From Dinochytrium kinnereticum (Eukaryota > Chytridiomycota > Chytridiomycetes > Chytridiales > Chytridiaceae), in assembly GCA_027604005.1 (NCBI GenBank), contig JADGJT010000004.1, forward strand, positions 90,730 through 154,729: DNA of 64,000 nucleotides, read 5' to 3'. A program made the position numbers and the translations under genes. This document shows positions 10,497 to 23,263 of the stretch, piece after piece. Under the pieces are notes generated by a model. That model searched no databases, was not told the origin of the DNA, and saw only the letters and a program-made list of their open reading frames with translations. Positions within the stretch are counted from its first letter, which is position 1; the number at the start of each line of letters is the position of its first letter.

Positions 10497-12978
10497 ATGC
10501 AGAAAACCCCGAAAATCGTCCTTAAGAATGTGCGGAAGCCGGAGGAAAAGACGCCCAAAATAGTCTTGAAGAACATGAAGAGACCGGATGAGAAGACACC
10601 TTCCTCTAGTAGAAAGCGGAAGGCAGATAATACCGATGACTCTGGTGAGGATTCGGACGTTGCTCCTCCAAAGGCCAAAAAGGGTCGTGCGGATTGGGTG
10701 AGTCGGACTTCTGGAATAAACTTCTTCCCTTCCGCGCCGGTGATTGATAAATGGATGCAGGCTGGGTCGATATCCAAAGAAGACTTCACCATCCCTGTGG
10801 CCGAATTGAAGGATAAACTTTTGAAGTTGACAAATGCCATTCGGCAAGCTACCGATAAGAAGTAAGTGCAGAATGCAATGTTGGTTTCCTGTACTAACGC
10901 AGCGTCAGGGGCCGCGTCTTGTGTACATTATTTAAAGCTCTTCCTTCAAAAGCACACTACCCCGACTATTTTGAATTGATCAAGAACCCCATCTGTTTAA
11001 ACCAGATTCAGGTTTGGAGGCAGTGTCTTGGCTGTTGAATCTAATAATACTTCAGACAAAAATTCACGGTGGTAAATACGCATCACCGAAAGAATTACGA
11101 GAGGATGTTATTTTACTTTTCAATAATGCCAGGGAGTATAACGTTTCCGGATCACAAGTTTTTACGGATGCGGAGCACTTGATGGTTATTATAATTGGCT
11201 ATTTAACACTGTTCTAAAAGCTTGAAACTCCGTTTTTTTTTTGTAGGCGCAATTTGACGTTGAGTATGATAAACTTAAATCGGAGATGATGGCGAGTAAG
11301 AAAAAGACCACCGAGATTGAGGAGAAAAAGGACAGACCATTACTCAAGTTAATTCCACCAAAACGGAAAGATACCCCTAAGAAAACCCCAGTTGGTACTG
11401 AAATGGAGGTAGATGAGCAAGAGGAAACGGAACAAGCAAAGGCTCAGCGTAAACCCGCCAAAGTTGTGCCCGAGGTCAAGCCACCGGAAAAGGATGAAGA
11501 TGGTAAGATACATTCATTGGGAAGACTCTAAGGCTGAACGGATTTTTGTGAAGATATTCATTTGCTGTTTAAGGCCATTGAGGAGAATAACGTGAAAGCG
11601 GCTGATAGGATTCTGAAAAAGGGAGTAAATCCCAACTACCTATTCGAGACAACAGTGGATGGAAAGACTCTATCATGGACCCCTCTTCATGCAGCCGCAT
11701 ACCATGCGCGTACTCGCATTCTAGATATACTGGTGCACGGCGGCGCTTCACTCGATATCGGCGACACTCTTTACAATAATGTGCGTCAGCCTTTTTTGTT
11801 TCATTGCACATTCCAGTTTTTCACTCTTTCTTAGAAAGCTCTTCACTGGGCTGTGGTTGGAAACGGCGAGGGTGTTGCAAAGCGTCTCGTCAGAACTCAC
11901 CACGCTAACCGGCAACCGAAAAATGGCAAAGGTCAGATTCCTCTTGAGCTTATCCCGCCTGGCGAACCGGATGCTTGGAAAGAGATTCTTGCGCCGGTAT
12001 GCTCATGTGCCTTGATTGTTTTTTTGATGATTATTCGATAGGAGACTGTCACGCCTGCTAAGAAGGAAAGTCATGCAATCACACCTGGGTCAGATAAGAA
12101 GGGATCGGAGTCAAAGGGGGAAGCCAGCAGACCTGTTCGGGAGGCTAGGGAGAAACGTGCGGTGCGGGAGCGACAGAAGGAGGAGCAGGAGGAGTCTACA
12201 CGTATTAAGAAATTTAGAGACTCAAGCTAATTTTTCCCAGTAGCAGGCAAGAGCACAACGCAAACTAGCGGCATTGCAGATGGTCAGCAATTTCATATCT
12301 TTTTAAAATGAAACCTTACCGTAATCTTACAGGGCACGGCAAAAAATTGGATTCTGCGGCAGTCGCAGTAGAAGCGTCAAAGGAGAAGAAAGCACCGTCA
12401 GACGTGAAAATTGCGGGAGAAGCGAGGGGATTTTTCGGGACAAAGTTGCGCTCAATGCCATACATCTTGCAAAGGCCTCTGTCCCCGCCTCCGGATCCGA
12501 GGGGAAGCAACCAGCTCTTAATTCCAGCTGGCAAAGGAAGCGGATCGCGAGTTACGGAAGGTTGGCATTTTTTGTCATGTCTTAGATTAAGGTTGTTTTT
12601 TTTTTAGCCCCATCGCGCTTGGTCAAGGATATTATGTTTCAAGTGCCTGATATCGACTTCTCGGTCTCTCTTGGTCAAGACTTTAGAGCTAGGGCTATCT
12701 CCGTCCCTAGCCATGCCGTAAAAGCTAACGTATCCGTGTATGCTGCTCCTGCGCCAAAAGGGGTGTTCTACTCTTTCTGCGGGAAGCATAATCGACAACC
12801 GCTCAATCTAGCTCCGGCAGATGACGGACATATTGGTTTTGCCCTTGAACTGGTGGATGGGATTAACGCTATTGAGGTGACCGTTGCGGCTTATAAGGGC
12901 GATGGGGATGATTATTTGTTGCTGACAACTGCTAAGGAGGATCATCAGAAGCTTGTCTTTATCATACAGAAGCAGTAA
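10497..12978 (+). CDS. Bromodomain and ankyrin-repeat protein (chromatin remodeller-associated type)
   Basis: A chromatin reader. Residues 1-100 hold a twice-repeated KTPKIVLKN motif and a basic, Ser-rich stretch. A bromodomain follows (GRVLCTLFKALPSK, HYPDYFELIKNPICLNQI, then YASPKELREDVILLFNNARE YN with the acetyl-lysine-binding Asn in AREYN). Next come Lys/Glu-rich sequence, three ankyrin-like repeats (NVKAADRILKKGVNPN, SWTPLHAAAYHARTRILDIL, KALHWAVVGNGEGVAK), a long charged linker, and a C-terminal beta-rich domain (VPDIDFSVSLGQDFRARAIS, GFALELVDGINAIEVTVAA). The C-terminal domain resembles the end of RSC4-type bromodomain subunits in general design, but I cannot name it firmly. Splice sites around 12200-12350 were chosen by frame (EEST|PGKSTTQTSGIADG|HGKK). 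Stop at 12976-12978. Confidence 0.72.
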
Positions 12979-13094
12979 TAATCACCTATTAATTAAACTG
13001 AATGAGAAAAATCGTTGGATTGTTTTGGAAAGGTCGAAGAGGGTTCACAATATCAACGACGTCAACTTTGGCATCAGAGAAGGTCACTCCAAGA

Positions 13095-15783
13095 ATGCCA
13101 ACTCCTCGTATGAAAGCATTTGCCATGTGTGTCAATGATTAACTCATCCACAGCTGTGGCGAAAAAGGTCCCGTTCTCTCACAACTACCTTGGAACGTAT
13201 AAACTTCCTGATGATTATCACTGGCTCAAGGACCAGACTCCAGGCCCAGGTACCCGAGCTTGGCTCGATTGATGTCATTTTTATTGAGCCGTAGGGAAAC
13301 GCGAGGATATCTTGGAGCATCTCAAGTTGGAAAACGAGTATTGCGCGGATGTTCATTTGAAGCCAAACGAGGTCCTCATTAATAAACTTTACGAGGAGTT
13401 TCTAGCAAGAATTAAAGAGGATGATGAGGATGTGCCGGCTTTTAAGGCTCCTTATTGGTATTATACCAAGACAACAACGGGGTTGCAGTACAAGACGTAT
13501 TGTCGGCGGTTTGAAACAATGGATGCACCAGAAGAGGAGTACTTGGATCCCAACAAGGTTTTTTTTTTTGTCTCCCGAGTGCATGGATCCATCTTTCTTT
13601 TCTGAGAGACGAGACTTCCGGGATTCCCCATATTTATGAACCATCTTTTTCATTAAACAGATGAAGGACGAGTACATTGAGATCGGAGCGGTTAAAATAT
13701 CATCTGACCAAAAAACTTTGGCTTATTCCATTGACACTGTTGGAGACGAGAGGTTCAAAATCTATTTAAAGAACTTGGAGAATGGCGATGTTAAGGGCCC
13801 TGTAGCAGAAAATTGTGGCGGCAGCATCGCTTGGGACAATCTCAACTCATCGTTTTATTATGATGTTATTGATGAAGCCCAAAGAATGTATGCCATCAAG
13901 CGTCACATTATCGGAGGTACTGAGGAGGACAAGTTTATTTATATTGAGGATGACCGAAAGTTTATGGTGGAAAAAAATAGGGTGGTGTTTGCCATTGCTA
14001 AATTTTCTATGACCAGGTCAGCATTTGGAAAACAAACAGCGATAGATTTATTCTCATTACCTCGGGATCGTTTAAAACAACTGAAGTTCGATATATTGAT
14101 GCACAGGATCCAGATGCAGGTTCGCTTGTTTCTTGTAACAATGAAGCCTTGTATAATGTATAAAGGTTGCAAGCTCTTCTGCCCTCGTGAAACTGGCCAT
14201 AAATACGACGTTGAGCATCACGAGAATCGATTCCTTATTTTGACAGATGGAGGTGGTAAATACCTCAATAATAAGCTGCAAAGCTGCCCTCTGGATAATA
14301 CCAGCCGTGGAATGTGGACTGGTAAGGCGTCTAACACCAAAATAAAACACTTTGAAGTTAACTTAAATGTGTAGATGTTATTCCTTACGATCCTTACCGC
14401 CACATCGAAGAGCATATGCCCTTTGAGAACTTCATCACACTTATTGAGCGCAGCGATGGGCTTCGTCGTCTCCGTGTAGTAGATGCTAAGAATCCCAGTG
14501 ACAACTATTTGGTAGATTTTCCGGAGGACGTCTTCACAGTTGGAAGTGAAAACCTCAGCGTGCAAAATTACAAGTCAAACACGTACAGATTCAACTACTC
14601 CAGCTTCCTCACCCCACGTCAAACATGGAACTACGATTTCAAGACCCAAGAGCGAACACTTTTGAAACAGATTGAGATTCCGGGAGGCTTCGATTCCTCG
14701 GCGTACACTATGAAACGGATCTACGCGGACATCCCTGAAGAAACGATTGTTGATGCGCCTTTCGACACACCGGTTCCAAAGAAGATTCCAATTACAGTGC
14801 TCTACAAGACTGATTTGTTTCATAAAGATGGCTCCAACCCTTGCCTTTTGTACGGTTATGGCTCTTACGGTGTCTCGATTGACCCAGTGTTTGATACAAA
14901 AAAGTTTAGCTATGTGGATCGTGGGTTTGTTTACATTGTGGCTCATATTCGAGGCGGCGGGGAGAATGGACGAGGATGGTTAGGCTTACTTAAATTGAAG
15001 GAACAGTCTTCTAACTATAGGTTAGGTATGAAACAGGGAAACTCATGCATAAGAAAAACACCTTTACCGACTTTGTCACCGCTGCTGACTATGTTGTTAA
15101 CGAGAAGTACGCCGATCGATCCAAACTTGTGATTGAAGGTACTTATAACCTATTATGAAGGATGTTCTAAACAATCAAATCTAGGTCGCTCTGCTGGTGG
15201 ATTGCTAATCGGTGCCGTTTTAAATCTGCGTCCCGACATCTCGAAGTTGGCTATTGCTGGAGTTCCCTTTGTAGATGTAATCAACACTATGATGGATGAT
15301 ACTATCCCTCTCACGGTTAACGAGTATGAGGAGTGGGGAAACCCCAATGAGCCTGAAGCTTTTGAATATATGTTGAGCTATTCTCCATACGAGAATATTA
15401 AACCGGGAGTGCTGGTAGAAAACCTATAGAGCAACCTTTATTTATTTTTTTCTAACGTGCTTTTTTAGTATCCAAACCTTTTGATTTTGGCTGGCTTGAC
15501 AGACCCCCGTGTTCCATATTGGGAGCCATCGAAGTGGACAGCAAAGCTTCGTGAGATCGGTGTTAATGAGAACAGCAACAAAGAAAGCGTACATGTAAGC
15601 TGTTCCCTTTTTTTTGAGTTTGTGCTAAAATGACGGTCGTTCTTCTCTGCTTAGCGGATCGTTTACAATTGTAAAATGGGGTCTGGTCATTTTGGAGCAA
15701 GCGGACGTTATGGATACCTTAAAGAAATTGCGGCTGATTACGCATATGTCATAACTGAGATACTGGGCAAAGAGGCTTCATAG
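13095..15783 (+). CDS. Oligopeptidase B-like serine peptidase (family S9A)
   Basis: A cytosolic prolyl-oligopeptidase-family enzyme; oligopeptidase B cleaves short peptides after basic residues. Seen: N-terminal PPVAKKVP and DDYHWLKD, a beta-propeller region, HIRGGGENGRGWY, the nucleophile in GRSAGG, DPRVPYWEPSKW with the catalytic Asp, and GSGHFG with the catalytic His near the end. PFVDVINTMMDDTIPLT and EYEEWGNP are typical of OpB rather than prolyl endopeptidase. The start at 13095 is chosen because splicing 13108-13153 gives MPTPPVAKKVPFSHNYLG, the expected N-terminus; an alternative ATG is at 13135. About ten introns. The C-terminal catalytic part was followed in frame across junctions near 15020, 15140 and 15440. 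Confidence 0.87.
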
Positions 15784-15842
15784 TAATGAACGTTGTATTC
15801 TTTTCTTTGGAAATGACAAATATGTATGTATTGTATGTACAT

Positions 15843-17361
15843 TTAAACAACCTGCACCGCGTGTACTTTCGCTGGCATGAGATTCATTCGGCGAGAATCC
15901 TCCTGGGCATTTTCGCGCAATTCGTTCTTCAGCTCTACCCTAAGCTTTGCGAGAAGCTCTTCCCCATACAAATTGGAGGGAATGGGGATTAGCAAAGCCT
16001 TGGCATCCAGCTCATCACCATAGTTCTTCAATAATTAGATTTGAGTTATTCAATATTAATTCTGGCCCTACCGTGTTATCTGAAAGCCTCTTCATGTAGC
16101 CTGGTCGCCGTTTCTGTCGAATGGTCGGAACGCCAAAGGTTCTGGTTTCGCGCGTGGTTAAGGATGCTTGAGGAATTGATGTTATCTTTGGTGTAAGATG
16201 TTCGGATAACTTGGACTTTGGTCGAGGAGGCCGACGGTCGTTGCTTTCCTCGTTTTTCTCCTCCAGGACTGGTTCATCGCCTTCAGAAACGTTGTCCGCA
16301 TCCTTTTTTGATTCCTTTGCAACCTTTCCATATCCAATAAGGTCTCCAACACTGTAGTCGTCAGGTCGAAAACGGATTCCAAATACATGCTCCGGCTGAA
16401 GGTGATCGATGGTGTCTTTGATTCTTAAGAAGGTGGAATTAAGCAGTTAGAGTAAGCCAAACCAATAAATACAAGACTTACGGATCATGGACCTTTCCAA
16501 TTTCTGGCCGTCTTCTTTTCTGCCAGTCTGACAGACGTTTTGTAACAACTATAGTTTGGAGCTCCCTGAAGAAGAGTTTGAGTTGCTTAATTGCAAACAC
16601 GTAATTACTTTGCCCTCTCTTCAGTCCAGTAGAGCGCCTCCTTTGTCCTGTTCCCGTCGTTATCGTTGTGTATTCTACCTGATTCAAGGCTTCGTTCCGG
16701 AACAACAAAATTGGGTCCATAATAGCTACGTCTCTGGCCTTTAAAATGTCGATTACATTTTGGTTTAGAATTATATCCCTACCAGGAGCATAAGACCAGT
16801 GACTTATGATGTATTGTCTGCGAATTTCGTCATCATCATGGACACTTTGCCGCGGATACATGATCTCCTTCGCCGTTTCCTCTTCCAACGTTGACATACC
16901 GAATCGAAAGTCCTCATGGTTTGTAAAGGCAGGCAGCTTTGATCCGGTCGGAATGGATCGCCCTGAGAGATAAGTAAGCCAAGATATGAGCTCGACACAT
17001 ACCCAAAACTTTGTGCTCTCGTCTGTGATAGATGTTTTCCCTCTTTCTTTCTCTTTCCTAATGATCAGATTAGCAAGTCCAATTAAGTTTAAGGCTTGCC
17101 TCCAACAATGGGTGTAAAGGCTGCGGGAAAACTACCTCTGCAGCCTGTTAGAAAAACATCATATAAGACATATGGTTATTCCAAGCTAAGAATCACCGCT
17201 GGGCCGACGATCGGTTTGACGCCATGGGTCATCGGTCGGGCCTTTGGTGTCAGTTCTGTGATATTTAAAGGCAATTTCCCTGGCAAATGAGCCATCGGCG
17301 CCTTCAGCGACGCCTTCCTATACTGCATCAATTGACGTGTCAAATACTGCGGCATATTCAT
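15843..17361 (-). CDS. EFHB/CFAP21-like axonemal protein lacking EF-hands
   Basis: EFHB (CFAP21) is a microtubule inner protein of the B-tubule in motile cilia. Seen in order: KARPMTHGVKPIVGPAAAEE, REHKVLGRSIPTGSKLPAF, MSTLEEETAKEIMYP with QYIISHWSYAPGRD, TKRLSDWQKRRRPEIGKVHDP, HVFGIRFRPDDYSVGDLI, FGVPTIRQKRRPG and RLSDNTNYGDELDAKALL. These blocks follow the animal EFHB order and spacing up to the RPDDY block. In animal EFHB the EF-hand pair lies between the equivalents of DDYSVGDLI and FGVPTIR; here that stretch is only about 75 residues, charged and Pro/Ser-rich, with no EF-hand loop. The C-terminus is also short. The start is the ATG at 17361; another ATG at 17413 (MVSESP) could add a leader exon. 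Confidence 0.72.
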
Positions 17362-17825
17362 ATCTCAAAGGCGATAATAAATGATGAAGCACTCACGGGC
17401 TCTCGGACACCATGATCGAGGCAGTCTGTAGCATTCGACAGGCCATCCTTCTGCAGCACGTAGCCAGCCTAATCACGCGTCAGCAAGCAGACCTTTTGCA
17501 GGAGAACGGGCAGCGTACAGCAGGTATGTCAGGGCGGGGATCTGGGCGTGGCCCCAGGATCTTTCTCGTGTGGGTCATTAGCTGTGATGGGGCCGTCGTT
17601 GGTTAGGGCAGGGCGACTTTCACAATTGGGGATTTGCAAGATTGTCGGAGTGGGCGTCTTGCTGATGTGATCAACCTTTTCTTTTTTTTTGAATTCATCC
17701 AGCGTCAGCCGAAACTCACTTTGCCCTCGGACTTACTTATCATCCCCATCGAATTCGTCCACCCATCCATCGATCTATCCATCCATCCATCTATCCATAC
17801 TTAGCCATCGGATCTTGCTGCTGCC
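17362..17825. other. Intergenic region, EFHB-like / HIS7 divergent promoters
   Basis: Shared upstream DNA of two divergent genes. It holds a T-rich tract (17679-17690) and a CATC/CATCTAT short tandem repeat at about 17759-17800 just before the HIS7 start. I see no TGACTC-type Gcn4 site that I would defend and no coding sequence, apart from a possible short leader exon of the EFHB-like gene at 17396-17413. Confidence 0.5.
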
Positions 17826-19631
17826 ATGGGCACTTACATGCTGGACTATGGGGCCGGCAACGTCCGCTCCCTTTTGAATGCTGTTCGTAAGCTGGGACAT
17901 GACATTCGCATTGTCGAGACGGCAGAGGACATGCAACGTGCAGAGGTTCGTTTGGAGATCTTGACCGCGCCGTTATGTGCTCATTTTGCTGCGTCCATCA
18001 ACACAGAGACTCATCTTTCCTGGCGTTGGAGCATTCGGGGCAGCCATGGATCGCATCCGTGCAAAGGGCTATGATGTATTGCTCAATGATTATTTTAAAT
18101 CTGGTCGTCCTTTCCTTGGTATTTGCGTCGGTATGCAATGCCTTTTCAATGGGTCAGAAGAATCTCCCGGCAACCCCGGTCTTGGGCTCATCCCGGCCAT
18201 GGTTCGCAAATTCAACAGCAAAACCAAGTCCGTCCCTCACCTGGGCTGGAACGGGGCACAGCTTTTGACCAAAGACAATGGCGTCTTGATTAACCACGAC
18301 GGCGAGGAGGGATCACGATACTACTTTGTCCACTCATATGCTGCGATCGTCAACCCTAGAGAGATGTTCCCTGACGACTGGGCTTACTCTTTGACTTCGT
18401 ACAAGGATGAAATCTTTGTCTCATCGATCAGGCGCGGCAATGTCTTTGCGACTCAATTTCACCCGGAAAAGAGTGGAACAGCAGGTCTGAAGCTTCTTAA
18501 ATCTTTCTTGGAAACCCCAAGCACGGCATCCCCATCTCCATCCCGATCGATAGAGGTGCTGTCATCGGCAGTGGCGTCAGTGAAGGACCGCCTGAGCAGG
18601 AGAATTATTGCCTGCCTGGATGTCCGCACGAACGACGCTGGTGACTTAGTGGTTACGAAGGGCGACCAATATGACGTTCGCGAAAGCAACGGCAGTGGCA
18701 ACGTTAGAAATCTCGGCAAGCCCGTTGAGCTCTCACAAAGGTACTACGAGGAGGGGGCCGATGAGGTCACCTTCCTGAACATCACCTCTTTCCGAAACTC
18801 TCCACTCCAGGACTTGCCCATGCTTGAGGTTCTTAAGCGCGCCTCTGAGAATGTTTTTGTTCCCCTCACTATTGGAGGTGGCATTCGCGATCTGGAGGAC
18901 CCTGTTACCGGTGCCAAAGTACCTGCCCTGGAGGTTGCTGGAGAGTATTTCAGATCTGGAGCCGACAAAATCTCTATTGGAAGCGATGCTGTCTATGCAG
19001 CAGAGGCATACTGGGCAAGCGGCCAGAAACTTACGGGAGAGACTGCGATCGAACAGATTGCTAGGGTCTATGGCGCGCAAGCGGTTGTTATCTCCGTTGA
19101 CCCTCGAAGAATCTACGTCGCCAAGCCTGAAGATGCCCCAAATCACAGAGTTTTCCCCACAAAGTTTCCAGGACCCAACGGTGAAAGGTTTGTCTGGTAC
19201 CAATGTACTGTCAAGGGCGGAAGAGAAGGACGAGACTTTGATGTTTGGCAGCTCGTGACAGCTTGCGAGAAATTGGGTGCAGGCGAGATTCTTTGCAATT
19301 GGTAGGTATCCTCGTCAGACGCTTTTATTTCCTTTTCATCTTGATGCTTCATGTTTTTATTTACCTTGAATTTCACAGCATGGACAAGGACGGGACCAAC
19401 TCAGGATTTGATCTTGAGCTTTTGAGCGACGTGAAGTCATCTGTCACCATTCCAGTCATAGCCTCATCTGGTGCTGGTCGCCCTGAACACTTTTCGGAGG
19501 TCTTTAAGGAGACGAATGTGGATGCGGCTCTGGCAGCTGGTATTTTCCACAGACAAGAGGTCCCTATCAATGCTGTTAAAGAGCACGTAAAGAAAGAAGG
19601 CTTTGAAACAAGGACCCATGTGAAATTGTAA
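17826..19631 (+). CDS. HIS7: Imidazole glycerol phosphate synthase, fused glutaminase-cyclase
   Basis: Makes imidazole glycerol phosphate and AICAR from PRFAR and glutamine, in histidine and purine metabolism. Seen: N-terminal HisH-type glutaminase (MGTYMLDYGAGNVRSL, FPGVGAFG, nucleophile Cys in GICVGMQCLF, His in QFHPEKS) and C-terminal HisF barrel (RRIIACLDVR with the catalytic Asp, TIGGGIRD, GADKISIGSDAV, VISVDPRR, SMDKDGT, VIASSGAGRPEHF). Intron 1 (from 17946) splices RAE to RLIFPGVG; a second small intron lies near 19304-19378. About 550 residues, the usual fungal size. A single fused HisH-HisF chain is the fungal/plant arrangement; it is the strongest sign that this is not animal DNA. 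Confidence 0.96.
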
Positions 19632-19744
19632 TAGACATCTTGTGGGATTTGCAATGTTCTTGTTCTTAAGTTATCTTTATACATCACTCTTTCTCCTGCC
19701 ATATTGCAATTCCACGTCGTTTCCGTTCAATCAATAATGGATGC

Positions 19745-22700
19745 CTATAACCTATCAAGGCGCTCAGGGGAAGAAGCTGACAGGCTCCATGAACCCTTCC
19801 GGAGTATTCCTGAAACCAAGATAATCAAAATAAATAACTTGTGAACGTTGAATTCAATATACCTTTGGTGGGTGGTGTAGAAGTTGTTGCAGACTTTGCC
19901 CTGACTTCATCATTCGACGCATCTGCACACCCGGGCTGCCTGTTCAAACTTTTGAACCGCCTAAATTTCAGGATGTTCTTGATCTTTTAAAAAAAAGTTT
20001 AAACTATCCGTAATGCTTAACCATGAATATACCTTCATAAGAAACTTAACTACAGGAGAGAACGCGTTCTCAATGTCTTGGTCTGTAACCTCCGTCTCAT
20101 ACTTGCAATTCTGTTCGGTCGAAATCATCGGTTCCTTGCCGAAATTAGTGATCCAGTCACAGGACCGAACATCTTCTAGTTTCCAACGGTCACTAGGTTC
20201 TTTTTTCATCATTCCACTGATGAGATCATGAAGAGCAGGTGACAGGTGGGGAGAAATCACGGGCTCTTCGTCGCCAATCTTCCGATAGACTTCCATGATG
20301 CAGTCGTCCGCAAATGGGCATCGGCCATGCACCATGCAGTAAAGCGTGACACCCAATGACCAGATGTCGACGGCCTTACCGCTAATTCGCTTTTCCTTAG
20401 CTTCGAGAGTTTAGCGGTTGAAATGAATAATGCACTTACAGTTGCAAGCTTCAGGTGGGGAAAATGCAGGAGATGCATTTTTGTCCTCCAGGTAATCATC
20501 CTCTCCCTCCTGGAACATGTGGGAGATACCGAAGTCAGCAATCTGCACCACCATGTCTGCTGTTAGAAGCAGGTTTTCGGGTTTCAGGTCCCGATGAATG
20601 ACATTTTGACTGTGAACTTAATCGCTCTATTAGCTGAAGGTCATGTTCGATAGGACTTACGGTATTCGATTCCCAAAATCATATCTCTAAAATACTTGCG
20701 AGCTAGACTCTCTTCGAAAGGACGTACAACCTCATCACTTCTTATGTTCATCACTGGTCCATACTCGCAGAGCTCAAAAACTAGGAGCAAGATCAGATAA
20801 ATACTTCTAATCAACTCACTCATATATAGGTTATCCTCATTCTCATCGTTTAAAACCTCGACTAGCGAGTTGATATTGGGATGCTTCGATAGCTTCTTTA
20901 ATATCGCAATCTCCTTTTTCACGGTCGTCAAATGATCCCCAGAAAATCTGAATTGCCGTTTAAGCCTACTCTTGCTAATAACCTTGCAGGCGTAATATCT
21001 GCCAATGTCGACGTCTCGGCATAGAACAACGCGCCCAAAAGAGCCACGGCCAATATCGCGAAGAATAAGGTATTGGTTAACCTTACCCTGCGTTTCCTCT
21101 GGGAATCCATGAGGTGAAACCACTTTTGTCGACTGCTCGTGCTTGTCATATATTGTGTTTGTCTCCACAACTTGAGTAGGCCTTCGTGAACGGATAGAAG
21201 AGGCAGAACTAGTAGCGATATGACGAGGGAGTGAAGTGAAGTTCGTAGATTTGACAGATGGCTGTCTGGTGACGGGTGCTGGCTGAGTAGACACAGAGCG
21301 AATTCGGTGAAGTCCAAAATCTACCGACCTAGACCGCTTCCCGGCAATAACTGCCGAACCATCTACAGACACAGCCAAATGAGTTGTGCTCTTGCTTACT
21401 ATGTTCTGTTCCGATGTTGCATATGCAGACTCTTGCGTGGATCGGCGAGATAATGATCCAGTCGACATATTAGCATCATCTGAGTATCCTAATGTATCTG
21501 GTAGGAAGTAGGGGAAAGGTGGGGAGATGGGACTTGCTCCGCATGGAGACTCGATAACCACGACCTCTTCACTTGCTGAGTCGCCACGGTTGTACTGACT
21601 CAAGACAAAGGAAGAACTTGAGATGAATGACTTTCTCCATCCACCTTCAGTCTCGCAAACTTCGGCAGAATTTTTTTGAGACGAGCTAAGAGTTGCAGAT
21701 CGATATGGCCGGCCATCTACGTCAATGTCAAAGAAACTGATTTTACTCTTGATCGACGATCCACTGGAGGGTTCTGCTTGGTTTTTGACTGTTGATCGAC
21801 GAAGAGAGTTGAAGAACGATATGTTGGAATTTCCGCGAGACTTTATAGGAGGTGGTATTAGGAGGGGTTCTGGTTGAATAGCGAGGGGTACTAGGCCTTG
21901 ATCTGCCTCGGCACTTGAAATGGGTCGAAGTATAGGTAGTGGTAATTCAATTGAAATCTTCAAGTCTTCATGGATCTGTGCATCACCCGTCGCTGCTTCA
22001 ACATGAACCGAAACTTGAGCGCCGATGTTTGGGTTGGACGAGTAGATCGTTTCAGGATCTATCTCATCCTGCGGGGGAAAAAACGAGGAATTTCAATATA
22101 TAGTTATTATACTTATGAGATTGGCCAGCAGTTTACCTGATATGACTGCTGCATCGAAGGTAGCTGCGGCTCTGAAGGAGAAGGCACAAAAGCCATTTTA
22201 ACCATCCCGCGACCCAGCTCTTCTGAATTCTGCGTCCGTAAACCCCCACTCTTAAGCAAATCTTCAGATGTTCCAGCTCGAAGGGTGGCCTGGGACGTGA
22301 AGGGTCCTTCAACAACATCCACAGGCTTATCATTGATAGCTTTAAAGCCTGTTCTCAAGGTCGGAGATGAAGATCGTGACCGATGCCCCTCCTTATTGGA
22401 TTTCAATCTGCCCCTGAAAGTGCCCATAATTCCTTTTCCTTTCCAAAGAGATGGCGCAGAGGGTGACGCTCTGATAGACGATTCCGTCGGTAATGATTCG
22501 CTCAATGTGTCCTCTCTCTCAAACGCAACAGATGAGCGAAAAGATACCTTTTGTGCAGGTTTCTCCGCTGCATTGTCGTTGTCCACGTCTTCTTTAAGAT
22601 AAGGAAATGCAACACGATACTTCCCTGAATCAGTTGTGTTTCTATGAGCGTGGCGATTCTGAGAAGTAGGACGTGATGATTCTTTGAAGGGGGTACCGGC

Positions 22701-22988
22701 ACTGAGGCTCCGGGACCTTGAAGGAACGGTAGGTTGCGTTTTAACGTTATTTGTGTCTACCAAGTGTCGAGACTTGGGGCCGAATATCTTATCGATCATG
22801 CCGTCAAAAACGGTGGGAAGCCTTCGATTTGGGATCCCATCGTTCATATTTAAGCTCTGATTCCTGGAGTCCCTTCCTCTGATGGTTCTGCGCGTTGATG
22901 TTGATCCTGAATCATTAGAGTGCTCTCTTCTATGCCCTCCTGCGAGGCTGGTCGCAGCAGGGCCTACAGCGGATCCCTTGAACCTCAT
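19745..22988 (-). CDS. CaMKK-like protein kinase (Ssp1/SAK1/ELM1 group)
   Basis: An upstream kinase that in fungi activates SNF1/AMPK and CaM kinases. The first 550 residues are Ser/Thr-rich and disordered (many [12 protein letters not shown] motifs). The kinase domain starts at [18 protein letters not shown]; Lys is in YYACKVISK, the catalytic loop is [10 protein letters not shown], the magnesium loop is IADFGIS, and the activation end is [11 protein letters not shown] followed by [22 protein letters not shown]. The SPAFxxPE form and the long insert after the glycine loop ([21 protein letters not shown]) fit the CaMKK group. A short tail follows ([12 protein letters not shown]...SPERLDRL), stop at 19745-19747. 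The exon between 21963 and 22113 was joined by splicing QSYQ to [11 protein letters not shown]. Target specificity is inferred. Confidence 0.85.
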
Positions 22989-23263
22989 TGAAGTCCAAGA
23001 ATTGTGACGAATCTGTGGCCCTCTTTCTTGCCCCTACCACGAGCATTATGTTGATGAACTGAGTCCGGAGTATCGAATCAGAATGCCAAAAAGACCCTCA
23101 AAAACTCTACTAAATGATTGGCAGTCGGATGCTCAACCCCAATCATTTTGATAGTGCCTATGCACTATTTTGCAACGAGATAAATAAGAAATGAGCGTTA
23201 GCACGATCGATCGCAAGGCGAAGTTCGTGTGTCGTTATCCAATATACTGATTTTTATTGTGGC

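Noticed and set aside
10439..10847. Long minus-strand frames over the start of the bromodomain gene
   Set aside because: Antisense shadows of the KTPKIVLKN region; no domain, and the sense frame is clearly coding.
18459..19203. Minus-strand frames within HIS7
   Set aside because: Antisense of the HisF domain; the sense protein is unambiguous.
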